64,000 bases of DNA, from positions 1 through 64,000 of the forward strand of contig CAZKCI010000023.1 of NCBI GenBank assembly GCA_964551475.1. Reading direction: 5' to 3'. Source of the DNA: CAZKCI01 sp964551475 (GTDB lineage Bacteria; Auribacterota; Erginobacteria; Erginobacterales; CAZKCI01). Positions 17,668 through 26,262 of this stretch are shown one piece after another. The position numbers were made by a program, and so were the translations under genes. A model generated the notes under the pieces. That model had not been told where the DNA came from. It did not search any database and saw only the letters and a list, made by a program, of their open reading frames with translations. Every line of letters begins with the position of its first letter. Positions within the stretch are counted from its first letter, which is position 1.

Positions 17668-18602
17668 GATTGCGGATCGCGGATGGCGGATGGCGGATGG
17701 CGGAACTCCGCTCTCCGGGCTTTGAAGAAGAGTCCCGTCCCCGTGGCTCGGCGCTGGAAGACAAGATCGAGGTCGCAGATCAGGTTGAAAACCGGCAAAA
17801 ACAGGAAGGAATAGATCCGGGTGAGAAGGTCGTGGCGGGGAGAGGAGGAGAGCGAGGAGAGGTAAGCGGTGAGATAGGGGTCGCCAGGAGAGGCGCTGAG
17901 CCCGAGGATCGAGCGGGCGGCGTCGAGGATCCGTCGGTTGAGCTTCTGGGAGAGGCGGTAGAAATACTTTCCGCGGGTGTAGTGGGCATTGAGGGGAAGG
18001 CCGGCTTCGGCCAGGCGGTCCCGCAACCCCTCGAAGGAGTAGCGCCGAAAATGGCCGTCCTGCATCCCGTCCCAGGACTCCCGGCCGACCATGCTGTCCA
18101 CCGGGGTCTCCTCCATCGCCCGACCGGGCTGATGGCCGGGGACGGATCCGAGGAAGAGTCCGTTCGGCTTGAGCACGCGGCGGATCTCGCGCAACCCCCG
18201 GCGATCGTCCGGGACGTGTTCCAAAAGCTCCGTGCCCAGGGCGACATCGAAAACGGCGTCCCGGAAGCAGAGGAACTGGACATCGCAGACCAGGAGAAGG
18301 GGGCGGGGAGCGGAGCGCTCCCGGAAACGACGCCGGGCGAAGGAGACGATCTGGGGGGAAAAATCGAAACCGGCGAGAAGCGCCGGACGGCCGATCTCCC
18401 AGAGGGTGGCCAGGTTGTCGCCCCGTCCGCAGCCGGCGTCGAGGACGGCGCGGGCGGTCTCGCCCTTGAGGAAGGTCTTGAAAGCCTGGGCGATGTCGCG
18501 GGAGAGGAAGACCTTGACCCGGTGGGTCTCCTCCACCCGGCGGACGGAAAGGCCGTCGGTGTAGCCGTACAGGCGGTCGTAATAGTCGCGCAGTTCCTTC
18601 AT
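17664..18602 (-). CDS. SAM-dependent methyltransferase (Methyltransf_11/23 type)
   Basis: The product has 312 residues. VLDAGCGRGDNLATLWEIG is motif I, LAGFDFSP motif II, VALGTELLEHVPDDRRGLRE motif III and VLKPNGLFLGSVPG motif IV. The ELLEH motif is typical of small-molecule and sugar methyltransferases. The C-terminal 100 residues include a hydrophobic stretch (IYSFLFLPVFNLICDLDLV) that may touch the membrane. The last 12 residues come from a word repeat. It is first in a coupled run with GT4, Wzy-like and GT9 genes. Confidence 0.83.
   Translation of the reverse strand: MKELRDYYDRLYGYTDGLSVRRVEETHRVKVFLSRDIAQAFKTFLKGETARAVLDAGCGRGDNLATLWEIGRPALLAGFDFSPQIVSFARRRFRERSAPRPLLLVCDVQFLCFRDAVFDVALGTELLEHVPDDRRGLREIRRVLKPNGLFLGSVPGHQPGRAMEETPVDSMVGRESWDGMQDGHFRRYSFEGLRDRLAEAGLPLNAHYTRGKYFYRLSQKLNRRILDAARSILGLSASPGDPYLTAYLSSLSSSPRHDLLTRIYSFLFLPVFNLICDLDLVFQRRATGTGLFFKARRAEFRHPPSAIRDPQS
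17668..17704. repeat. Half-type repeat GCGGATGGCGGATGGCGG
   Basis: Five GCGGAT(G/C) words occur in tandem. On the minus strand they encode the tail RHPPSAIRDPQS of the methyltransferase. No mirrored arm is present. Confidence 0.7.
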
Positions 18603-18661
18603 AGAACGAGTATATGGTTATTGGGTTAGGAAGCCGATAACACATTCTATACGCGCGCGAT

Positions 18662-19594
18662 TCAATCCTCCCAAACAATAATCTCCCGCTCCAACTCAAT
18701 CCCGAACTTCTCCCTCACCCTCGCTCGGGCCAGATCGATCAGGCTCCGCACATCGCCGGATCGGGCTTGCCCCAGATTGACGATCCAGTTGGCGTGCTTC
18801 TCCGAGATACGGGCGGATCCCCGCCTCTCTCCCTTCAGACCGGCTGCCTCGACCAGGCGGCCGGCGGAGTCGCCCGGGGGGTTCTTGAAGATGGACCCGG
18901 CGGAGGGCCATTGCAGGGGGAACTTCCGTTTCCTCTCCTCTCCGATCTCCCGCAGGCGCTCCCGCACGGCCGCGGGATCGGCCGGCTCCAGGAGACAGGC
19001 GATTTCCAGCACCGCCTCCTCCCCTCTCCGGAAACGGGAGCCGCGATAGACGAAATCGCACCCGCTCGCGGGGAACTCCCTGATCCCCGCTCCGGGACGG
19101 TAGGCCCTGATCCAGCGCACGATCCCCGCCATGTCGCGGCCGAGCGACCCGGCATTGGTCGCCGCCGCGCCGCCCGCCGTCCCGGGGATGAAAGCGGCGA
19201 ACTCCAGGCCGCTTAAACCCCGCTCCGCCGCCGAACGGGCCAGAAGCGGAAGAGGCGCGCCGGCGGAGGCGATCAGAGTATTCCCCTCGAATCGGAAGGA
19301 ACCCATTTTCGATCCCATCCGCAGCACCGCCCCCGATACGCCCCGGTCGGCGACCAGCAGGTTCGATCCTCCGCCCAGAACGCGCCAGTCGATCCCCTCC
19401 CCCGCGAGGAGGTCGAGGGCCGCGCACAGCTCCTTTTCCGACCCCGGCTCGACCAGCAGCTCGGCCGCTCCGCCGATGGCGAAGGTGGTCAGGGGGGCGA
19501 GGGGAGCGGAGACAACCGGCGGACAGACCCCGCCCAGAAGGGCGATCGCCCGAGATAAATCCGGTTTGGGAGAGAGAGGCCTGGGACTCTTCAC
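18662..19594 (-). CDS. murB: UDP-N-acetylmuramate dehydrogenase
   Basis: The product has 310 residues from GTG 19594. It reduces UDP-GlcNAc-enolpyruvate to UDP-MurNAc with NADPH. LTTFAIGGAAELLVEP, WRVLGGGSNLLVADRGV (FAD binding), IPGTAGGAAATNAG, FVYRGSRFR (catalytic region), GSIFKNPPGDSAGRLVEAAG and ISEKHANWIVNLG are all present. The short insert-free form is the Gram-positive-like type II MurB. It lies next to murA, so two consecutive steps of peptidoglycan precursor synthesis are encoded together inside a polysaccharide cluster. Confidence 0.95.
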   Translation of the reverse strand: MKSPRPLSPKPDLSRAIALLGGVCPPVVSAPLAPLTTFAIGGAAELLVEPGSEKELCAALDLLAGEGIDWRVLGGGSNLLVADRGVSGAVLRMGSKMGSFRFEGNTLIASAGAPLPLLARSAAERGLSGLEFAAFIPGTAGGAAATNAGSLGRDMAGIVRWIRAYRPGAGIREFPASGCDFVYRGSRFRRGEEAVLEIACLLEPADPAAVRERLREIGEERKRKFPLQWPSAGSIFKNPPGDSAGRLVEAAGLKGERRGSARISEKHANWIVNLGQARSGDVRSLIDLARARVREKFGIELEREIIVWED

Positions 19595-19600
19595 AATATA

Positions 19601-19720
19601 GGTCGATAGGTTAGGGAGAAGAAGCGGGTCTGGTCGATGGGTTAGGGTCAGGTGATGACTCGCCCAGCCGCACCATTAACCCGACCCATTTACTAGACCC
19701 ACTTCTTAACCCAACTCCCC
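19601..19720. repeat. Inverted repeat, family D
   Basis: Left-arm words include GGTCGATAGGTTAGGG and GGTCGATGGGTTAGGGTCAG. The right arm has CCATTAACCCGACCC and CTTCTTAACCCAACTCCCC. It occupies the whole gap between murA and murB. Confidence 0.82.
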
Positions 19721-19721
19721 T

Positions 19722-21014
19722 TTACTGTCTTTCGACTTTCCCCCCCAGGGCGCGGATCTTCCCCGGCAAGTCCGCGTAGCCGCGCTCGATCTGATAGACG
19801 TTCAGAATCCGCGATTTTCCGGACGCCGCCAGGGCGGCGAGGAGCAGGGCGGCGCCGCCCCGGATATCGCCGGCGCGGACGGACGCCCCCCTGAGCTTCC
19901 TTTCCCCCGTTATCCGGGCGATCAGGCCGGGGCGCCCGTTGACACAGAGAAAACCGCCGTTGTCGACGCTCACCTCCGCCCCGAAACGGTTCAGCTCCGG
20001 AACATAGGCGAAACGGTTGTCGAGAATCGTCTCCCGGATCGAAGACTCGCCGCGGGCGCGCGCCATCAGGGCGCAGAAGGCGGGCTGGTTGTCGGTATGG
20101 AATCCGGGGTAGGCGGCGGTGACGACCGGCCGCCCCCGGAGAGGGCCGGGCGCGGATACGGAGACCCCGTCCCCTTCCCGCCTCAGAACGACGCCCGCCC
20201 CGGCGAGCGTCTCCGCCTCGGCGGCGATCAGGGAAAGTCCGCCGCCCCGGACGAAGACCTCCCCGCCGGTGATCGCCCCCGCGCAGATCAGCGTGAAGAG
20301 CTCGATCCGGTCGTCCATCACGCGGTGGCGCGCGCCGTGGAGTTTTTTCCTGCCTTCCACCGCGAGCGTCCGCGTCCCCTTTCCCGTCACCTTCGCCCCC
20401 ATGGCGATGAGGCAGGAGACCGCGTCGTCGACCTCCGGGTTGACGGCGGCGTTCTTGAGGACGGTCCTTCCCCGGGCCAGCGAGGCAGCAAAGAGAAGGT
20501 TCAGTGTCCCCGAGAAACTGGGGTAGGGAAAATGAAATTCCGTCCCGGAGAGGCCGCCCGCCCGCGCGCGGATGCGGTTGGGGAGAAGCTCGATCGTCGC
20601 CCCCATCCGCTTCAAGCCTTCCAGATGGTAATCGAAACGGCGATCGCCGATCGGACAGCCGGCGGGAAAGGATATCTCCGCCTCTCCAAAGCGGGCGAGC
20701 AGGGGACCCAGGGCGAGGAGCGAGTGGCGGGTCCGGTTTTGAAAGGACCTCGGGATCACGGTCGTCTTCAAGGTTCCGGCGCGGACGGTCAACCGCGTCG
20801 ACTCCCGCCGGATCGAGACGCCGAGAAGCTTCAGAAAAAGGCCCAGGTCGAGCGTGTCCTCGAGCCGCGGGACGTTCTCCAGGATCATCGCCTCGTCGGT
20901 CAGAAGCGACGCCGCGAGCAGGGGGAGGGCGGCGTTCTTCGCCCCCTGGAGGGAGACTTCGCCCCGCAGGGGGATTCCCCCCTCGACCAAATAGCATTTC
21001 TCAGGAACGTTCAA
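19722..21014 (-). CDS. murA: UDP-N-acetylglucosamine 1-carboxyvinyltransferase
   Basis: The product has 430 residues, normal for MurA. It transfers enolpyruvate from PEP to UDP-GlcNAc, the first committed step to peptidoglycan. GAKNAAL (Lys26-Asn27) binds substrate. The flexible loop carries FPAGCPIGDRR with the catalytic Cys120, so the enzyme should be fosfomycin-sensitive. AAYPGFHTDNQPAF holds the active-site Asp. The start is TTG 21014, overlapping the GT4 stop by 14 bases, with GAGGAG upstream inside that gene. This implies coupling of cell-wall and polysaccharide genes. Confidence 0.95.
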   Translation of the reverse strand: MNVPEKCYLVEGGIPLRGEVSLQGAKNAALPLLAASLLTDEAMILENVPRLEDTLDLGLFLKLLGVSIRRESTRLTVRAGTLKTTVIPRSFQNRTRHSLLALGPLLARFGEAEISFPAGCPIGDRRFDYHLEGLKRMGATIELLPNRIRARAGGLSGTEFHFPYPSFSGTLNLLFAASLARGRTVLKNAAVNPEVDDAVSCLIAMGAKVTGKGTRTLAVEGRKKLHGARHRVMDDRIELFTLICAGAITGGEVFVRGGGLSLIAAEAETLAGAGVVLRREGDGVSVSAPGPLRGRPVVTAAYPGFHTDNQPAFCALMARARGESSIRETILDNRFAYVPELNRFGAEVSVDNGGFLCVNGRPGLIARITGERKLRGASVRAGDIRGGAALLLAALAASGKSRILNVYQIERGYADLPGKIRALGGKVERQ

Positions 21015-22182
21015 TCCTCTGCTCCTCGATCGAGCGGATGAACTCTAGCATCCTCTCCGCCTGCTTCTCCCAGCTCTCCTCCTCGGCGATCGCGCGGCGC
21101 CGGAGCGCCCGGGAAGGGTCCCTTTCCCCGAGGGCCTCGGCGATCGCGGCGGAAAACTCCTCGTTCCCGGCAGCGAGACGGATCCAGGGCATAAGCCGCC
21201 GGAAATGCGGGAGGTCGACGGCGACCACCGGCTTTCCGGTCGCCAGGTACTCGTGCATTTTAAGCGTGGTCAGGTTCGCGGTGTAGTCGTTTTTCCGGTA
21301 AGGGATGGCGAGCACGGAGCAGTGCTTGAGATAGCGGGGGACTTCCTCCCGCGGCCGGACGCCCAGGTAATGGAGGTTGGGCAGGCGGGGCAGACGCCCG
21401 GCGGAGGTTCCGTCGGAAACCCCCGTCCCGCCGATCAGGACCCAGTGCCAGCCGGGTCGGGAAGCGGCCACCGCCCGGATCAGTTCGAAATCGACCTTGT
21501 AGGCGTCCAGCGCCCCCACGTAGCCGATCCGGGGAACGGGGATATCCCGCAGGCCATCCGGGATCGGGATATCGGAATCTATCACCCGGGCATAGAGGGC
21601 GGCGTCCACGCCGAGGCGGACGAGGCGGGTGTCGGGGTTGACCGCCGCCTTGCGTTCGGCGATCGAGGGAGAGGTGCAGAAGACGACGGAGGCGGCGCGC
21701 AGCAGCCTCTCCTCCTCCCGGACGAGGCGGGAGCGGCCCGCGCCGAGCCAGGGGAAGGTCGAGACCTCTCCATCGCATTTGTAGACGAGGATTTTCCTCC
21801 GCAGGCCCTCGGCCAGGCGAAAATGGCGGGGCGAGATGACCCAGGTCTGGTAATCGCCGAAGCCGAGGCGGGAGAGGGCGGCGCGGACCCGGGCCGCGAG
21901 AAAAGGCCGGGCGAGCCGGTCGGCCGCGCCAAAGCGGGAGCTGAAGGGGACGGGGCTCAGCGGCCGCAGGACGCTGAGCGTGTCGCTTTGCCGGTCCGTT
22001 TCTTCCCGGCGCCTTCTCCCGCGCCAGGCGCGGGGGCCGAGGGGCGGATCGACGACGAGAACGCGGGCGAGGCGGGAGAGGGCGAGCGCGATCTGCTGGG
22101 AGGAGGTCCAGACCGGGTCCTCCCAGGACCGGGTGGCGAAGTAGAGGATCTCGGCTCGCGGTGCGGGAGCGGTCATATCCAT
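21001..22182 (-). CDS. Glycosyltransferase family 4 (TuaH-like)
   Basis: The product has about 393 residues from ATG 22182; a farther start at 22233 is possible but adds low-complexity residues. AEILYFATRSWEDPVWTSSQQIALALSRL resembles the N terminus of TuaH-like transferases. KILVYKCDGEVSTFPWLG, VVFCTSPSIAERKA, PRIGYVGALDAYKVDFELI, HWVLIGGTG, NLHYLGVRP, SVLAIPYRKNDYTANLTTLK and MHEYLATGKPVVAVD follow. The C terminus overlaps murA. It probably adds a sugar to the repeat unit. Confidence 0.85.
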   Translation of the reverse strand: MDMTAPAPRAEILYFATRSWEDPVWTSSQQIALALSRLARVLVVDPPLGPRAWRGRRRREETDRQSDTLSVLRPLSPVPFSSRFGAADRLARPFLAARVRAALSRLGFGDYQTWVISPRHFRLAEGLRRKILVYKCDGEVSTFPWLGAGRSRLVREEERLLRAASVVFCTSPSIAERKAAVNPDTRLVRLGVDAALYARVIDSDIPIPDGLRDIPVPRIGYVGALDAYKVDFELIRAVAASRPGWHWVLIGGTGVSDGTSAGRLPRLPNLHYLGVRPREEVPRYLKHCSVLAIPYRKNDYTANLTTLKMHEYLATGKPVVAVDLPHFRRLMPWIRLAAGNEEFSAAIAEALGERDPSRALRRRAIAEEESWEKQAERMLEFIRSIEEQRIERS

Positions 22183-22247
22183 AGTATCGACCGCCGGACG
22201 GAGAGTGTCAACGATGGGGGATGGTCGGGCCAAAGGACGGAAGAGCT

Positions 22248-22352
22248 GGAGTACTGAAGTATCGGAGTAATGGAGTATTGGAGTAATGGAGTAGTGGGGA
22301 AAGCTCCGCCTGCGCAGCCCATTACTCCATCACTCCATTACTCCAACACCCC
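22248..22352. repeat. Inverted repeat, family B (GGAGTAATGGAGTA words)
   Basis: The left arm is six GGAGTA(A/C)TG-type words and the right arm CCCATTACTCCATCACTCC and on. The loop around GCTCCGCCTGCGCAG is shared in spirit with the copies at 56885 (GACTCCGGCTTCGC) and 60151 (GGCCTCGCGGCC). Confidence 0.87.
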
Positions 22353-22395
22353 TCTGGTTCTCGACCGATCATCAGGGAAATTCGGCGCCGGTGAA

Positions 22396-23940
22396 TCAGA
22401 AGAACCGGGCGGTCCAGCCGAGCCAGGGGGCGGCTTTTCTCATCAGCTCCCGGTCCCGATCGCCCAGGGGCTTGAGGAGAAAGGCCAGGGCGGCGACGGT
22501 CGCGAGGTAGACGACACCCTTGGCGATGAGCCCCGGCAGTCCCCGCAGGGGGATGATCAGGGAGAGAAAGGCGGCGGCGACCGTGGCGGCGACCACTTTT
22601 AGGGTGAAGAGCGCGGGGTAGCGGATGGTGATCCGCGAACCGATCAGGGTGATCTCCCAGACGGTCACCAGCACGCTGGTGATGCCGGTCGCGATCACCG
22701 CTCCCATCGCCCCGTAGCGGGGGATGAGCCAGAAGTAGTTCAGGCCCAGGTTCAGGATGCCCATGGAGAGGCGCAGGAGAAGGATCAGCCGCTCCTGGTT
22801 CAGAACGTAGAGGATCGATGTGTTGAGACCGCCCCCCATCAGGTAGATCACGCAGTAAAACGCGGAGTAAAAGAAGAGGAGGCGGCCGACCGGCCGGTAA
22901 GCGGAGGAATAGATGGCGTCCACGATCTCCTGGGAGTGGGCGGTCACGAAGACGACGCCGGTGAAACAGAGGATGAGGATGCCCTTGAACATCATCTGCC
23001 AGGTCTCCGCCATCTTCTCCTCCCCCTTCTGGGTCCGGACTTCGGAGAGGATGGGGACGCCGATTTCGCTGAATCCCGCTCCCAGGGCCAACCCCAGAGT
23101 GGTGAGCAGGCCAAAGGCGACGTTGTAATAACTGGTCTCCTCCAGACGGCCGGTGATCTTGGTGATCAGGAGAATGTCGGCGTGCTTGCCGAGAAAATAG
23201 TTCACGAAGAGGATGACCCAGGAGACGAAGGAAAAGCGCATGATCGGCCCGAACTCCGGCGCGGGGCCGACGGCGTTGAGGAGCGGCCAGCCCAGCCGCG
23301 TGTAGAGGAGGATGGTCAGGGCGAAGATGGCGATCGTGCACCAGTAGAGGGCGATCAGGGCCGTATGCAACTGCGCCAGGGTGGGCGGCGCACCGCTCCG
23401 CGATCGCACGGAAAAGACGATGACAGCGGCGGTGGCAAGATAAATGATTTTGCCCACGATCTCCACGGTGGCGCTGATGCGGTTCTTGATCTGGGCGTCG
23501 AAGATCTGCTTCCAGAGAACGGAGACATTGGCCAGCGCCACCGAGACGCCGCCCAGCCAGGTGAAGACGGCCTGATCTTCCGCCAAACCGAACCAATGGA
23601 CCAGATGGGTCCGGAAGATGGTGAAGAAGGCGACGGCGGCGAAGGCGGCCAGGACGCGGAGCCCGAGGAGTGAACGGACCAGCGGACCGGCGCGGGAAGG
23701 GTCGCCCGCGTAGCGGGGGAGGTAGACGGAGATCGTCCGCTCCAGTCCCAGCGAGAGGAAAAGCATGGCCGTGGCGCCGAGCGAAAACGAGGCCGTCCAC
23801 AGACCGTATATTTGGGGGCCGAAGCCGTTGGCGATCAGCACCGAGGTGAGGAGGGTGAAGGCCCAGATCCCGAGCTTCCCCGCATGCCCCCAGAGGAAGC
23901 CCCGGCTGAAGCGCGCGGAAAGGTTCTCGGAGACGCTCAC
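22396..23940 (-). CDS. Wzx-type polysaccharide flippase (MOP superfamily)
   Basis: The product has 514 residues with about 12-14 hydrophobic segments. The N-terminal SRGFLWGHAGKLGIWAFTLL and GLEATISVYLPRY-like region (here GLERTISVYLPRYAGD) match the polysaccharide biosynthesis protein family. The GTG start overlaps the upstream GT4 stop by GTGA. It should flip the lipid-linked repeat unit across the inner membrane for the Wzy-like enzyme. No duplication or truncation is seen. Confidence 0.88.
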   Translation of the reverse strand: MSVSENLSARFSRGFLWGHAGKLGIWAFTLLTSVLIANGFGPQIYGLWTASFSLGATAMLFLSLGLERTISVYLPRYAGDPSRAGPLVRSLLGLRVLAAFAAVAFFTIFRTHLVHWFGLAEDQAVFTWLGGVSVALANVSVLWKQIFDAQIKNRISATVEIVGKIIYLATAAVIVFSVRSRSGAPPTLAQLHTALIALYWCTIAIFALTILLYTRLGWPLLNAVGPAPEFGPIMRFSFVSWVILFVNYFLGKHADILLITKITGRLEETSYYNVAFGLLTTLGLALGAGFSEIGVPILSEVRTQKGEEKMAETWQMMFKGILILCFTGVVFVTAHSQEIVDAIYSSAYRPVGRLLFFYSAFYCVIYLMGGGLNTSILYVLNQERLILLLRLSMGILNLGLNYFWLIPRYGAMGAVIATGITSVLVTVWEITLIGSRITIRYPALFTLKVVAATVAAAFLSLIIPLRGLPGLIAKGVVYLATVAALAFLLKPLGDRDRELMRKAAPWLGWTARFF

Positions 23941-25088
23941 GACCCGGCTACCTCGCGATAGATGGAGAGAAGACGGCGGGCCATCTCCTCCCAGGTGAAA
24001 GACGAGACGCTCTCCCGGGCGCGCCGGCCCAGCGTTTCCCGGACGGAGGGATCACGCAGGCGCCGGAGAGCGGAACGGACAGACACGGCATCCCGCTTGG
24101 GGACGATGAAACCGTTGGCTCCGTCCTCCAGAACGTCGCGGGCGCCGTTGCAGTCGGCGACCACCGCGGGCAGCCCCGAGGCCAGCGCTTCCAGGAGAAC
24201 CATGGGGAGTCCCTCGTAGAGGGAGGGGAGGACGAAGAGGTCGGATCCGCAATAGATCTCGGCGAGCGCCTCCAGGTCGCGCACCCGGCCGCAATCGATC
24301 AGGGGGATGGCGCCGGCGCGCTCATGGGCCCAGAGTCTCTCGGCCTCGGAAAGACCGGCGAGGCAGAGCGTCCAATCGCCCGGTTCGGCGGCCAGCGCCT
24401 CGAGAAGATAGGCCAACCCTTTCCGCCAAACCGGCGTCCCGGAGAAGAGGATGACGGGACGATCCGGCGATAGCTGATAACGGGAGCGGAAGCGAGCCCG
24501 ACGGGCGGCGTCGGGGCGAAAATGTCCGCTGTCCACGCCGTAGGGCACCACCCGCGGAACGATCCCCAGATGGGCCCGGACGTCCTCGCCCGCGCCCCGG
24601 GAGGGGACGATCACCGCTTCCGCCCGTCTCTGGTAATAGGCTTCCTTGGCGAGGATCGCCGCCGCCTTGACCTTCTGCAGGAAGGAGAAGACCGCCTTCC
24701 CCTCCCGCGCCTCCTCTCTCCACTCCCGGTAAAGGGCGTGGGGAAGACCGTGGACGAAGGTGAGAAGCTTGTAGCGACCGCCGAAGACCGCCCGGGCCAG
24801 CGCCGGGTGGTAGGCCCAGCGGGCGTGCGAATGGACGATGTCGTAATCCCGGGTGGAGACGAAGCGCTGGAAGCGCCGGACGCCGAACCAGGGATCGGCC
24901 ACCTCCGGAACGGAAAACTGGCGGGGATAGCCCTCGAGGTATGTGAAGTGGCCCTCCCCTCCCCCCCGGCCGTAGAGGAAATCGACCTCGGCGCCGAGCT
25001 TCCTCAGGGCAGAGCCCAGCGATTCGGTGATCCGCCCGATCCCGGTGAAAAGATCGAAGTCAAAACCGGAGTGCATCAATATCTTCAC
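23937..25088 (-). CDS. Glycosyltransferase family 4
   Basis: The product has 383 residues. MKILMHSGFDFDLFTGIGRI, HSHARWAYHPALARAV, FVHGLPHALYREW (N-domain), then VIVPSRGAGEDVRAHLG, VVPYGVDSGHFRP, PVILFSGTPVWRKGLAYLLE, and LFVLPSLYEGLPMVLLEALA with the E-x7-E catalytic pair followed by ASGLPAVVAD. This is a classic GT4. It is coupled by GTGA overlap to the Wzx gene. Confidence 0.9.
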   Translation of the reverse strand: MKILMHSGFDFDLFTGIGRITESLGSALRKLGAEVDFLYGRGGGEGHFTYLEGYPRQFSVPEVADPWFGVRRFQRFVSTRDYDIVHSHARWAYHPALARAVFGGRYKLLTFVHGLPHALYREWREEAREGKAVFSFLQKVKAAAILAKEAYYQRRAEAVIVPSRGAGEDVRAHLGIVPRVVPYGVDSGHFRPDAARRARFRSRYQLSPDRPVILFSGTPVWRKGLAYLLEALAAEPGDWTLCLAGLSEAERLWAHERAGAIPLIDCGRVRDLEALAEIYCGSDLFVLPSLYEGLPMVLLEALASGLPAVVADCNGARDVLEDGANGFIVPKRDAVSVRSALRRLRDPSVRETLGRRARESVSSFTWEEMARRLLSIYREVAGS

Positions 25089-25149
25089 GGCAACTATCCT
25101 CGGCGAAGCGATTCGGCGAGCAAGGCTCCTTCAGCTTCGCTTATATTCT

Positions 25150-25365
25150 AAATCCGAAATACGAATATCGAAATCCGAAACAAACCGAAAAATTCGAAAT
25201 TCCGAAACAATGGACAAAAAGATGTCTTCCTCTCTTACGCTGGTTTTGGTCCTGTCACTGGCGGTTTCGAATTTCGGTCATTCGGATTTGTTTCGGATTT
25301 CGATATTCGAGTTTCGAATTTGCCCCGTTGTTACGGATTTCGTTTCCCGATATTCGGATTTTTTC
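25150..25365. repeat. Inverted repeat, family G (AATCCGAAATACGAATATCG words)
   Basis: The left arm has ATCCGAAAT, ACGAATATCGAAAT and CCGAAACAAACCG words. The right arm has GGTTTCGAATTTCGG, ATTCGGATTTG and TTTCGATATTCG words. They pair over about 200 bases around a unique centre. The right arm lies within the 3' end of the methyltransferase gene and encodes its last residues (RETKSVTTGQIRNSNIEIRN). Confidence 0.82.
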
Positions 25366-26108
25366 AGCACATAGTAGGAGTTCATTCCCCGCAGCCGGGG
25401 GAAGCGGTCGCCCAGCGGCTCCCAGAGGACCTCCAGGCGGTGCTTCAACCACCAGCAGAAGCGGGGGCGGAGAAGAAAGCCCAGGTGGAGCCGCCGCAGC
25501 CAGAGACGCCAGCGGAGGAAGAGCGGGGCATTGACCCGATGGGAGGAAACGATGGCGAGGCCGACCGCCGGCGCGGCCTGCGCCAGGGCCTGCGGGGAGA
25601 CGCTCCTCTCCCGGGGGCTGGTGCCGTCCCAGAAGTTGAAGGCGTGGGGATTCGGCTCGTGGAGGAGGGCCTCGCCGCCGGGCTGGAGCAGGGCGGAGAT
25701 CGCCTGGAGAGAGGCCGCGAGATCCTCGAGATGGTGGAGGACGCCGAGAGAGACGACGAAGTCGAAGACGCCTTCCCGCAGGGGAAGCGGGCGGGAGAGA
25801 TCGCACTGAATGAAATGCCCCCCGGGGAAGGCTTTCGCCGCGTGGGAGAGCATGGCCGAGGAGATGTCGGCGCCGAGATAGAAGGGGGAGAGGCCGGCCG
25901 CCCGGAAATAGCGCCGCGGGGAGACAGCCGGTCCGCAGCCGATTTCCAGGATGCGCAAGCGCGGGCCGCCGGCGACGCGGGCCTCGAAGCGGCGGAAGAG
26001 GAAGGAGACGTTGGGATAGTGCCAGATGTATTCCCTCTCCATCTCCCGCAGGCGGGCGGGGGTGGTCTCCTCGAAGTAGGCCTTTTCACTTCTCGTCCAG
26101 TTGTCCAT
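25278..26108 (-). CDS. SAM-dependent methyltransferase with repeat-encoded tail
   Basis: The product has 276 residues. LRILEIGCGPAVSPRRYF is motif I, YLGADISSAML motif II, FDFVVSLGVLHHLEDL motif III and LLQPGGEALLHEPN motif IV, a Methyltransf_11 pattern. The fold seems complete near residue 248 (MNSYYVLKK). The last 26 or so residues, from SEYRETK to the stop, are read from the arm of an intergenic repeat, so the original stop was probably lost. It is divergent from the next methyltransferase gene. Confidence 0.8.
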   Translation of the reverse strand: MDNWTRSEKAYFEETTPARLREMEREYIWHYPNVSFLFRRFEARVAGGPRLRILEIGCGPAVSPRRYFRAAGLSPFYLGADISSAMLSHAAKAFPGGHFIQCDLSRPLPLREGVFDFVVSLGVLHHLEDLAASLQAISALLQPGGEALLHEPNPHAFNFWDGTSPRERSVSPQALAQAAPAVGLAIVSSHRVNAPLFLRWRLWLRRLHLGFLLRPRFCWWLKHRLEVLWEPLGDRFPRLRGMNSYYVLKKSEYRETKSVTTGQIRNSNIEIRNKSE

Positions 26109-26126
26109 AATAACGAAAACCGATCG

Positions 26127-26212
26127 GGTTCAGCGGTTCACGGTTCAGGGGTTCACGGTTATTTATGATTTTTCCCAACCGCTGAACCCTTGAACCGTGG
26201 AACCTTTTAACC
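26127..26212. repeat. Inverted repeat, family A
   Basis: GGTTCAGCGGTTCACGGTTC lies opposite AACCGCTGAACCCTTGAACC around an AT-rich loop (ATTTATGATTTTTCCC). It sits between two divergent methyltransferase genes, so any promoters must lie in or beside it. Confidence 0.85.
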
Positions 26213-26262
26213 TAATCCAAGTATATCAGCAGCCAGAAGAACGTGGCATAAGGATAGGGCGG

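Noticed and set aside
17668..18699. Upstream extension of the GT4 frame at 16507
   Set aside because: It overlaps the methyltransferase gene in another frame and contains no family sequence before KVAFCTSW.
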